In this document: piece after piece, positions 1 to 5,362 of the stretch
Layout of the letters: each line of letters starts with the position of its first letter
Numbering within the stretch: position 1 is the stretch's first letter
From: Desulfobulbaceae bacterium
Lineage (GTDB): Bacteria > Desulfobacterota > Desulfobulbia > Desulfobulbales > Desulfobulbaceae
Assembly (NCBI GenBank): GCA_030633145.1
Contig: DAOVTM010000297.1
Span: 1-5,362, forward strand
Direction of reading: 5' to 3'
Length of the DNA: 5,362 bases
Translations under genes and position numbers: made by a program
The notes under the pieces: model-generated
Told to the model about the DNA's origin: nothing
Seen by the model: only the letters and a program-made list of their open reading frames with translations
Database searches by the model: none

Positions 1-108
1 AGTCCAACTATGTACTCTACCAAAAAGGTTCCGGGTGTTGTCATTAACTTGCTATGCCCCTTTATGCCCGGTGTGTTTGGTTGTTCAATACCTTCGCCAA
101 TTTTTATC

Positions 109-138
109 TTGGCACTTTTTACGTCAAGCACGTACTAT
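109..138 (+). promoter_or_regulatory. Candidate sigma70-type promoter for the livM operon
   Basis: TTGGCA (109-114) matches the -35 consensus at 5 of 6 positions. After an 18-base spacer, TACTAT (133-138) matches the -10 consensus at 4 of 6. This predicts transcription from about 145 and a leader of about 100 bases before livM. Both boxes lie inside the MITE-like element. The -35 overlaps a small hairpin (GCCAA 96-100 with TTGGC 109-113) and the -10 lies in a palindrome. This is pattern matching in AT-rich DNA only; a true promoter upstream of the window is equally possible. Confidence 0.27.
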
Positions 139-157
139 ATAGTGTACGTGTTGCCGT
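121..157. repeat. Imperfect palindrome overlapping the candidate -10 box
   Basis: CACGTAC (129-135) pairs perfectly with GTACGTG (144-150) around an 8-base centre. Allowing a bulge at 128, CAA (125-127) pairs with TTG (151-153), and after one mismatch ACG (121-123) pairs with CGT (155-157). The 10-bp perfect palindrome ACTATATAGT (134-143) is nested slightly off centre. This could be an operator for a dimeric regulator, the stem of a leader hairpin, or simply the core of the MITE-like element. Nothing in the sequence identifies a particular regulator. Confidence 0.4.
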
Positions 158-246
158 TTCGTTAGTACTGCATGTTGTGTGCTGTCTATTGAAAGACTCT
201 GTTTTTCAATTTTGGTGAAGGTATTGGTTGTTGAGAAAGTGTTTAA

Positions 247-1518
247 ATGGATTCTAAGAACTCACAAGTCAGAATTTACAATGAAAGTATGATTACATTC
301 AATGATATAAAGAACGGTCTGCTCGCAGCCTGCTGGTTCGTTTTTCTCACCTTTCCCATCATGGTGGTCAAGGTGAATCCGTATGAGCGAACCATTGACT
401 GGCGCTGGGATAATATGGGCTATGTGGCGATAACGGTCTTTGTTTGTTATCTGGCTGGCCGTCTGTTTTTGATTCGCAAGGAAATAAAGCAGGAAAAGAT
501 GAAAGGTCAGCCGCAAAAACCGAAACTTGACTGGCAGCAGCTTCTGCTCAGCCAGCCAAGGCTCTACCTGCCCGTGCTGGCTGTAATTCTGCTCATACTC
601 CTTGTCTTTCCACAGCTATTTTCCATCTACCAGACCAACATAATGATCACCGCCCTCATGTACGTCGTGCTGGGGCTGGGACTTAATATTGTGGTTGGAG
701 TGGCCGGGCTGCTGGATCTGGGCTATGTGGCCTTTTATGCAGTGGGTGCCTACTCCTATGCGCTGCTTAATCTCCATTTTGACCTCGGTTTCTGGATCGT
801 GCTGCCCATTGGTGGCCTGCTTGCGGCTTCTTTTGGTATTATACTTGGCTTTCCGGTACTGCGTCTGCGCGGCGATTACCTGGCCATTGTCACCCTTGGT
901 TTTGGTGAAATAATCCGTTTGATCCTGGAAAACTGGAATGATTTTTCCCAGGGACCCAGTGGTATTTCCAATATCCCCAGGCCTGGTTTCTTTGGCATGG
1001 AGATGTCTTTGAACCAGTCTATTTCCTATCTCTATTATCTGATGATCGGCATGGTTATCTTTACTATCTTTGTGGTCAACCGGCTGCAGAATTCCCGTAT
1101 CGGGAGGGCCTGGTTTGCCCTGCGTGAAGATGAAATCGCCTGCCAGGCAATGGGTATTGACAAGACGCGGACCAAGCTCAGTGCCTTTGCCTTGGGGGCT
1201 TTCTGGGCTGGAATGGTCGGGGTGATTTTTGCGGCCAAGACCACCTTTGTTAATCCTGCCTCCTTCACCTTCCTGGAGTCTGCCATTATTCTCTGTATTG
1301 TGGTGCTTGGCGGCATGGGTTCCATTATCGGGGTCATTATCGCCGCCCTGGTACTGATTCTCCTGCCCGAGTATCTGCGTCATTTTTCAGAATACCGCAT
1401 GTTGGTATTTGGCGGTACCCTGGTCATCATGATGGTTTTTCGGCCCCGTGGCTTTATTTCCACGGTTCGTCGAACCTATACCCTTGATCCTGAAATGCTG
1501 GAGGGGGTAGAAAAATAA
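247..1518 (+). CDS. livM: Branched-chain amino acid ABC transporter permease LivM
   Basis: Inner-membrane permease of a HAAT-family importer for leucine, isoleucine and valine; it pairs with LivH, takes substrate from a periplasmic binding protein and is driven by LivG/LivF. The 423 residues are close to the 425 of E. coli LivM. Seen: hydrophobic segments near 22-43, 57-76, 106-122, 132-152, 153-174, 181-203, 258-278, 312-331, 343-373 and 385-397; the family block LRLRGDYLAIVTLGFGEI (205-222); the cytoplasmic ATPase-contact loop GRAWFALREDEIACQAMGID (286-305); and the end motif FRPRG (398-402). The segment before residue 100, with its WRW and charged linker, is typical of the long LivM form. 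ATG 247 has a weak GAGAAAG 7 bases upstream; ATG 289 (residue 15) is an alternative and better fits where homologous sequence seems to begin. The stop shares a base with the livG start. LivH is not in the window. Confidence 0.96.
   Translation: MDSKNSQVRIYNESMITFNDIKNGLLAACWFVFLTFPIMVVKVNPYERTIDWRWDNMGYVAITVFVCYLAGRLFLIRKEIKQEKMKGQPQKPKLDWQQLLLSQPRLYLPVLAVILLILLVFPQLFSIYQTNIMITALMYVVLGLGLNIVVGVAGLLDLGYVAFYAVGAYSYALLNLHFDLGFWIVLPIGGLLAASFGIILGFPVLRLRGDYLAIVTLGFGEIIRLILENWNDFSQGPSGISNIPRPGFFGMEMSLNQSISYLYYLMIGMVIFTIFVVNRLQNSRIGRAWFALREDEIACQAMGIDKTRTKLSAFALGAFWAGMVGVIFAAKTTFVNPASFTFLESAIILCIVVLGGMGSIIGVIIAALVLILLPEYLRHFSEYRMLVFGGTLVIMMVFRPRGFISTVRRTYTLDPEMLEGVEK
1500..1507 (+). promoter_or_regulatory. 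Ribosome binding site of livG
   Basis: GGAGGGGG lies within the last codons of livM, 10 bases before the livG ATG at 1518. It supports that start, which includes the unusual repeat-encoded N-terminus, over any downstream alternative. Together with the TAATG overlap it implies translational coupling of livM and livG. Confidence 0.65.
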
Positions 1519-2348
1519 TGGAGATTACAAGAATTACAAAAGTTACGAAAATTCCAGAAGCAAAGCCTGTTCTTGAAATAAAAGGGCTGACCATGGACTT
1601 TGGTGGGATCAGGGCTCTGGATCGTCTTGAGCTGCGGGTCAGGAAGGGGGAGATTGTCGCCTTGATAGGGCCCAACGGGGCAGGCAAAACCACCTTTTTC
1701 AACTGTTTGACCGGGATTTACAAACCCAGTGGTGGTGATCTGCTGCTCACCCCGCCGGGTCAGGAAACACGGCGGCTCAACGGGCTGAAACCCAATAAGG
1801 TCACTCAACAGGGGCTGGCACGAACCTTTCAGAACATCCGTCTCTTCCCTAACATGACGGTTTTGGAAAACGTGATGATCGGTCGTCATTGCCGCACCAG
1901 GGCCAAGGTGCTGGGCGCAATTTTCCGCAACAAAAAAACCGTACAGGAAGAGAAAAAAATAGTCGCTGTTGCCTACTCGCTTCTGCAAAAAATTGGTCTG
2001 GAAAAATCGGTCAACGAGTTTGCCAAGAATCTGCCATACGGTGACCAGCGCAGGCTTGAGATTGCCCGTGCCTTGGCAACGGATCCTTTTATTCTGCTTT
2101 TGGATGAACCGGCAGCAGGCATGAACCCTCCGGAAACCGACGAGCTGGATCGTCTGATCTGCGAAATCCGTGACGAGGGTCTCTCCATCCTCCTCATCGA
2201 GCATGATATGAAACTGGTCATGAGCCTGTCTGATCATATCTTTGTCATGGATTATGGAAAAAAAATAGCCGAGGGCAGCCCGGAAGAGGTGCGCAACAAT
2301 CCGGCGGTCATCAAGGCGTACCTGGGGGAGGATGTGGATGATGCTTGA
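1518..2348 (+). CDS. livG: Branched-chain amino acid ABC transporter ATP-binding protein LivG
   Basis: Cytoplasmic ATPase that powers the LivH/LivM permease pair together with LivF. Seen in 276 residues: Walker A GPNGAGKTT (51-59), Q-loop in RTFQNIRLFP (Q105), signature LPYGDQRRLE (172-181), Walker B ILLLDE (192-197), D-loop AAGMNP (199-204) and H-loop IEHDM (H229). The YG-QQRRLE-like signature instead of LSGGQ, and the DEPAAGMNP string, are typical of LivG and separate it from LivF. E. coli LivG has 255 residues; about 16 of the extra residues here are an N-terminal extension before VLEIKGLTMDFGG, built from repeats ITR-ITK-VTK-IPE. The start is backed by a strong ribosome binding site and the TAATG junction with livM. 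The gene end overlaps livF. All catalytic motifs are intact. Confidence 0.97.
   Translation: MEITRITKVTKIPEAKPVLEIKGLTMDFGGIRALDRLELRVRKGEIVALIGPNGAGKTTFFNCLTGIYKPSGGDLLLTPPGQETRRLNGLKPNKVTQQGLARTFQNIRLFPNMTVLENVMIGRHCRTRAKVLGAIFRNKKTVQEEKKIVAVAYSLLQKIGLEKSVNEFAKNLPYGDQRRLEIARALATDPFILLLDEPAAGMNPPETDELDRLICEIRDEGLSILLIEHDMKLVMSLSDHIFVMDYGKKIAEGSPEEVRNNPAVIKAYLGEDVDDA
1524..1559 (+). repeat. Four 9-bp tandem repeats in the first codons of livG
   Basis: Consecutive units ATTACAAGA (1524-1532), ATTACAAAA (1533-1541), GTTACGAAA (1542-1550) and ATTCCAGAA (1551-1559) diverge progressively from one another. The period is three codons, so copy number can change without a frameshift. They encode ITR, ITK, VTK and IPE, giving a basic leader outside the ATPase fold. 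Confidence 0.7.
2327..2331 (+). promoter_or_regulatory. Ribosome binding site deciding the livF start
   Basis: GGAGG ends directly against ATG 2332, which is too close to use, but sits 6 bases before ATG 2338 and 9 before ATG 2341. This excludes the longest reading and leaves 2338 or 2341 as the start. The site lies inside the end of livG, so the two genes are probably translationally coupled. Confidence 0.6.
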
Positions 2349-3048
2349 GCTGCGAGGCGTAAACGCATATTACGGAAATATTCAGGCTCTGCATGAGATT
2401 GATCTTTATGTGGAAGAGGGCGAGATCATTACCCTGATCGGGGCCAACGGGGCTGGCAAGTCCACCACCCTGATGTCCATTTCCGGGATTGTCCCGCCGA
2501 GAAGCGGTGAGATACTGTTCAGGGGCAAGCCAATCCATGGGATGTCACCGGATAAGATAGTGGCTCTGGGTATCTGCCAGGTACCCGAAGGCAGGCATAT
2601 CTTTCCTGATCTGACAGTGGCGGAAAATCTGGATATTGGAGCCTTTCTCAGGCGTGATTCCAAAAAGATCAAGGAGGATCTGGATTATGTATATACCCTC
2701 TTTCCCCATCTGGCTAAACGGCGCAACCAGCCCGGCGGCAACCTGTCCGGTGGCGAACAGCAGATGCTGGCAATCTCCCGAGCCCTGATGGCCCGGCCCC
2801 AGTTGCTGTTGCTGGATGAGCCCTCCATGGGGCTGGCACCGCTGGTCACCCGGAAGATTTTTGAGATCATCCGGATGATTAATAAGGAGCAGAACACCAC
2901 CATTTTTCTGGTGGAACAGAATGCCAATCTGGCTCTGAAAACAGCAAACCGTGGTTATGTGCTGGAGAACGGACGGATTACCCTGCATGACCAGGCCGAC
3001 AAACTGCTCAATAATGAGGATATTCAGAAGGCGTATCTTGGTATTTAA
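2341..3048 (+). CDS. livF: Branched-chain amino acid ABC transporter ATP-binding protein LivF
   Basis: Second cytoplasmic ATPase of the importer, partner of LivG. Numbered from ATG 2341 (235 residues; E. coli LivF has 237): Walker A GANGAGKST (34-42), Q80 in ICQVPEGRHIFP, signature LSGGEQQ (135-141), Walker B LLLLDE (155-160), D-loop region PSMGLAP (161-167), then LVEQNANLAL near 187-196. Q in place of the switch histidine in VEQN, the string VPEGRHIFP and the ending KAYLG are LivF family hallmarks rather than defects. Start choice: homologues begin close to MLEL; ATG 2338, two residues earlier if the preceding Met is counted separately, is nearly as good, and ATG 2332 lacks spacing from GGAGG. 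The first 8 bases overlap the end of livG. Only 31 bases, with no terminator-like hairpin, separate it from the oxidoreductase. Confidence 0.96.
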   Translation: MLELRGVNAYYGNIQALHEIDLYVEEGEIITLIGANGAGKSTTLMSISGIVPPRSGEILFRGKPIHGMSPDKIVALGICQVPEGRHIFPDLTVAENLDIGAFLRRDSKKIKEDLDYVYTLFPHLAKRRNQPGGNLSGGEQQMLAISRALMARPQLLLLDEPSMGLAPLVTRKIFEIIRMINKEQNTTIFLVEQNANLALKTANRGYVLENGRITLHDQADKLLNNEDIQKAYLGI

Positions 3049-3068
3049 AAAAGTTATCAGCTATAAAA

Positions 3069-3074
3069 GAAGGG
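3069..3074 (+). promoter_or_regulatory. Ribosome binding site deciding the GTG start of the oxidoreductase
   Basis: GAAGGG stands 5 bases before GTG 3080. The frame stays open upstream to ATG 2951, but that reading would run through the end of livF and add 43 basic residues with no family resemblance. GTG 3080 puts the Rossmann strand (INIAVIGVGYLG) at the expected position near the N-terminus. Confidence 0.6.
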
Positions 3075-3079
3075 ATTTT

Positions 3080-4078
3080 GTGAACAAGAAAATAATTAAT
3101 ATAGCAGTCATCGGAGTCGGCTATCTCGGACGTTTCCATGCCCAGAAATATGCGGCTATGGATAACGTGGATTTGATTGGAGTGGTGGATGTGGATCAGG
3201 AACGGGCCGACTCTGTAGCCGAAGAGTGTTCTACCACTGCCTATACCGATTACCGTCAGCTCCTTGACAGGGTTGAAGCAGTATCCATTGTTGTTCCCAC
3301 CATGCAGCACCATGAAATCGCCTCAACCTGCCTGGATCACGGGATTGATGTCCTGGTTGAAAAACCGATTACCACTACCCTGGCCGAGGCAGACGACCTG
3401 CTGACACGGGCCGAGGCCAATCAGCTGATCCTGCAGGTAGGCCATCTTGAACGGTTCAATCCAGCGGTTCTGGCCATGCTGCCGCTGCTCAACAACCCCC
3501 TCTTCATTGAAGCCCATCGTCTGGCGGTTTTCAAAAACCGGGGAACCGATGTAGATGTTGTCCTGGATCTGATGATCCATGACATTGACATCATCCTCTC
3601 CATCATTGATTCTCCCATTGAGAGTATTCATACCGTGGGTGCGCCGGTGATAACAAAGCTGACCGATATAGCCAATGCCAGGATAGTCTTTGAGAACGGC
3701 TGCACAGCCAATGTCACGGTCAGTCGTATCTCCATGGAGTCCATGCGTCGGATGCGTATCTTTCAGCCCGGCAAATATCTTTCCGTGGATTTCAGCAAAA
3801 AAGAGGTGATGGCAATCCGGCTCAAAAAAGGGGATGCAAATGCGCTGCCTCTGCCTGATATTTCTAAACACGGTTTTTCTAAACAGGATGTCTTGGAACT
3901 GGAACTGAAGGATTTTGTCAATAATGTCCGCAATCGTTCCCAACCCATGGTATCAGGAGTCGAGGGACGCAGGGCACTTGATGTTGCACTCCAGGTCATT
4001 GCGCAGATTCATGTAAACCAGGAAAAAGTATCTCACCTGCTGGGGCAGGGCGGAACCTTTGGATTTATTGATGGGTGA
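3080..4078 (+). CDS. Gfo/Idh/MocA-family oxidoreductase, probable UDP-GlcNAc 3-dehydrogenase (GnnA-like)
   Basis: Soluble NAD-dependent sugar dehydrogenase of 332 residues. Seen: Rossmann dinucleotide motif GVGYLG (12-17), acidic D37 ending the second strand (favours NAD over NADP), family motif EKPIT (94-98) whose lysine contacts cofactor and substrate, GHLERFNPAV (121-130), and DLMIHDID (163-170) with the catalytic-site histidine region. The second half is the alpha/beta C-terminal domain. Known: in Acidithiobacillus ferrooxidans GnnA, a member of this family encoded beside lpx genes, oxidises the 3-hydroxyl of UDP-GlcNAc, and GnnB then transaminates it, giving lipid A with amide-linked acyl chains. 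Inference: the one-base TGATG overlap with lpxB and the GHLERFNPA and MIHDID strings favour this role. No gnnB is in the window, so the exact substrate stays open. Family assignment is near certain; the GnnA assignment is about even odds. Confidence 0.93.
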   Translation: MNKKIINIAVIGVGYLGRFHAQKYAAMDNVDLIGVVDVDQERADSVAEECSTTAYTDYRQLLDRVEAVSIVVPTMQHHEIASTCLDHGIDVLVEKPITTTLAEADDLLTRAEANQLILQVGHLERFNPAVLAMLPLLNNPLFIEAHRLAVFKNRGTDVDVVLDLMIHDIDIILSIIDSPIESIHTVGAPVITKLTDIANARIVFENGCTANVTVSRISMESMRRMRIFQPGKYLSVDFSKKEVMAIRLKKGDANALPLPDISKHGFSKQDVLELELKDFVNNVRNRSQPMVSGVEGRRALDVALQVIAQIHVNQEKVSHLLGQGGTFGFIDG

Positions 4079-5232
4079 TGCCTGAAACCCGCATAATGAT
4101 AGTCGCTGGAGAGGCATCAGGCGACATGCACGGTGCCAGACTGGTTTCGGCTATGCTGGAGTTACGGACTGACCTGGTTTTTTCCGGAGTAGGCGGGGAA
4201 GAACTGGCTGCTGCCGGGGTTGAATTGCTCTTTGATGCTGCAAAGATCGCTGTGGTCGGGGTAACCGAGATCATTACCCATCTCAGTGATATCCTTGCGG
4301 CCCGCAAGGCACTGCTCACTCGGATGCGGGAGAAAAAACCAGCCCTCCTGATCCTGATTGATTACCCGGATTTTAATCTTCTCCTTGCTGCCAAGGCCAA
4401 AAAAATGGGGATTCCTGTTTTTTATTATATCAGCCCCCAGGTCTGGGCCTGGCGATCCGGTCGGGTCAAGAAGATCGGTCGCTTGACAAGGAGGGTAGGG
4501 GTCATCCTCCCCTTTGAAAAAGAATTTTACGCCAGGAAGGGCGTTGATGTGGATTTTGTCGGTCACCCCCTGGTGGATACCGTTAAGACCACAATGGATC
4601 GTAAAACATTTCTCGCCTCTCTTTCCATTGACATAAAGCCGGAAACCAAGGTCATTGGAATCCTGCCTGGTAGTCGCGTCCGGGAGATTCAATCCCTGCT
4701 TCCTGATTTTCTTGCAGCCGCTCTTGCCCTTACTGAGAAATCACCAGCGGATTATCATTTTCTCCTGCCCCGAGCCTCCACCATCTCCAGCAGACAGCTG
4801 GCAGAAAACGGCTTGGACGAGTATCAGGATAAACTCAAAATACACACCTGCAGCGAGAACCGCTACGACCTGATGGCAGCCTGCGATGCAGTGGTCACTG
4901 CCTCGGGAACGGTAACTCTGGAACTGGCATTGCTTGGAACCCCTGCCGTTGTTACTTATCGGCTCTCACCCCGTACCTATCGTCTGGCCAGGATACTGGT
5001 CAGGAATGTTAAATTCTTTTCCTTGGTCAACCTGATCGCCAAGCGGGAGATTATTCCAGAATTGCTCCAGGATGAGGTAACCCCGGATAACATCGCTGCC
5101 AGCCTGGAAAAATTGGTTGGTGATTCCGTGTATCGTAAAAATGTAATAGAAGGGCTTGCTGAGGTCTCCATCAAACTGGGTACACCTGGCTGCTCACAAC
5201 GGGCAGCCGGGATCGCCCTTGAGTGTATATGA
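4078..5232 (+). CDS. lpxB: Lipid-A-disaccharide synthase LpxB
   Basis: Glycosyltransferase (family GT19), peripheral on the inner membrane, joining UDP-2,3-diacylglucosamine to lipid X to give the beta-1,6 disaccharide 1-phosphate of lipid A with release of UDP. The 384 residues match the 382 of E. coli LpxB. Seen: N-terminal GEASGDMHGA (11-20), IDYPDFN (94-100), YISPQVWAWRSGRVKKI (117-133), LPFEKEFY (144-151), FVGHPLVD (160-167), GILPGSRVREI (194-204, UDP-binding part), TASGTVTLELALLGTPAVV (274-292), and RLSPRTYRLARILV with the VNLIAKREIIPELLQ block (317-331). All conserved blocks are present in order. ATG 4078 shares its A with the stop of the upstream gene; GTG 4075 one codon earlier is a less likely start. 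No separate ribosome binding site is obvious, so re-initiation after the oxidoreductase is likely. Confidence 0.97.
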   Translation: MPETRIMIVAGEASGDMHGARLVSAMLELRTDLVFSGVGGEELAAAGVELLFDAAKIAVVGVTEIITHLSDILAARKALLTRMREKKPALLILIDYPDFNLLLAAKAKKMGIPVFYYISPQVWAWRSGRVKKIGRLTRRVGVILPFEKEFYARKGVDVDFVGHPLVDTVKTTMDRKTFLASLSIDIKPETKVIGILPGSRVREIQSLLPDFLAAALALTEKSPADYHFLLPRASTISSRQLAENGLDEYQDKLKIHTCSENRYDLMAACDAVVTASGTVTLELALLGTPAVVTYRLSPRTYRLARILVRNVKFFSLVNLIAKREIIPELLQDEVTPDNIAASLEKLVGDSVYRKNVIEGLAEVSIKLGTPGCSQRAAGIALECI

Positions 5233-5255
5233 ACCATCACTTAGGGCTCGGTAAG

Positions 5256-5278
5256 AAATAACTTGGAATTATTTTTTT
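5256..5278 (+). terminator. Weak candidate terminator after lpxB
   Basis: AAATAA (5256-5261) pairs with TTATTT (5269-5274) over a 7-base loop, followed by a run of T ending at 5278. The position, 24 bases after the lpxB stop, is right, but the stem is only A/T and uses up part of the T run, so it would be a poor intrinsic terminator. Confidence 0.25.
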
Positions 5279-5327
5279 GTAATCAATTAGGATAAAGCGT
5301 GTAATTCCATGAAGGGTTGATTTCATG
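5264..5327. repeat. Inverted repeats and hairpin after lpxB
   Basis: TGGAATTA (5264-5271) is the exact reverse complement of TAATTCCA (5302-5309), 30 bases apart. It overlaps CATGAA (5308-5313), which pairs with TTCATG (5322-5327) over 8 bases; ATGAAG (5309-5314) can alternatively pair with CTTCAT (5331-5336). These pairings compete. The rest of 5233-5362 shows no gene or recognisable RNA. The function is unknown; the start of an intergenic regulatory region is possible. Confidence 0.35.
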
Positions 5328-5362
5328 ACGCTTCATATTCAAACTTTCCAAATCATCTTTCG

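Larger units (their letters stand above)
86..226. mobile_element. MITE-like element: 15-bp terminal inverted repeats with flanking GTTGTT
   Basis: Seen: CAATACCTTCGCCAA (86-100) is the reverse complement of TTGGTGAAGGTATTG (212-226) at 14 of 15 positions. GTTGTT stands directly outside both ends (80-85 and 227-232); the direct match extends to TTGGTTGTT at 77-85 and 224-232. The interior is 111 bases, has no coding potential and contains small hairpins (96-113, 121-157, 184-197). Terminal inverted repeats plus an immediately flanking direct repeat are the usual signature of a miniature non-autonomous transposon with a target duplication. Inference: a short element inserted about 20 bases before livM. 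No transposase is present and no second copy is visible here, so a two-armed regulatory structure is an alternative. Confidence 0.42.

Noticed and set aside
10..165. Plus-strand 51-codon open frame before livM
   Set aside because: It runs into the MITE-like element, has no ribosome site or recognisable sequence, and its codon choice is unlike that of the five genes.
77..232. Integron attC site
   Set aside because: Paired arms are present, but I find no RYYYAAC and GTTRRRY core sites in the right positions, and no cassette gene or integrase.
616..1383. Long minus-strand open frame (255 codons) opposite livM
   Set aside because: It is fully antisense to a clear LivM, and its composition (many H, N, Q, G) reflects the complement of a membrane protein gene, with no recognisable domain.
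1476..2237. Long minus-strand open frame (253 codons) opposite livG
   Set aside because: It lies antisense to an intact ATPase with every motif in place, and shows no family features of its own.
1518..2348. Loss of the LSGGQ signature in LivG
   Set aside because: The YG-QRRLE form is the family norm for LivG, so it is not a defect.
2341..3048. Missing switch histidine in LivF
   Set aside because: VEQN at this position is characteristic of LivF proteins, including that of E. coli.
2951..3079. Longer N-terminus for the oxidoreductase from ATG 2951
   Set aside because: It would overlap livF by about 98 bases and add unrelated basic residues; GTG 3080 has a proper ribosome site and fits the family length.
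3323..3943. Minus-strand open frame (206 codons) opposite the oxidoreductase
   Set aside because: It is a shadow of a well-supported gene; no motif and no ribosome site of note.
5263..5293. Promoter after lpxB (TTGGAA and TAGGAT)
   Set aside because: The spacer is 19 bases, both boxes match weakly, and no gene is visible downstream to support it.

Overview
The window holds five complete plus-strand genes packed head to tail: the permease and two ATPases of a branched-chain amino acid ABC importer (livM, livG, livF), then a Gfo/Idh/MocA-family sugar dehydrogenase, then lpxB, the lipid A disaccharide synthase. A lipid A gene means a Gram-negative bacterium with an outer membrane. Protein style, moderate GC and a sugar oxidoreductase directly before lpxB suggest a Desulfobacterota (former Deltaproteobacteria) genome, perhaps Desulfobulbales-like. 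That placement is inference, not demonstrated.

Layout. Bases 1-246 are non-coding as far as I can tell and contain a compact MITE-like structure (86-226): 15-bp terminal inverted repeats matching 14/15, flanked immediately on both sides by GTTGTT. Inside it lie a strong palindrome and a plausible sigma70-type promoter pointing at livM. Bases 247-3048 carry livM-livG-livF, coupled by TAATG at livM/livG and by an 8-base overlap at livG/livF. A gap of only 31 bases leads to the oxidoreductase (3080-4078, GTG start), which overlaps lpxB (4078-5232) by one base as TGATG. Bases 5233-5362 hold small hairpins and no gene that I can see.

How the genes work together. LivM is one of two membrane subunits and LivG/LivF are the two ATPases of a HAAT-type importer. 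The partner permease LivH and the periplasmic binding protein LivK are not in this window. The oxidoreductase resembles GnnA, the UDP-GlcNAc 3-dehydrogenase that starts synthesis of the 2,3-diamino sugar used by some bacteria for lipid A. Its coupling to lpxB fits a lipid A role, but no GnnB aminotransferase is visible. No clear terminator separates the transport genes from the lipid A genes, so all five may be co-transcribed.

The genes themselves are ordinary family members. The points worth a second look are the MITE-like element that may supply the operon's promoter, a 9-bp tandem repeat forming the first codons of livG, the joining of liv genes to lipid A genes, and the paired inverted repeats after lpxB. 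I see no evidence of a wholly new system.
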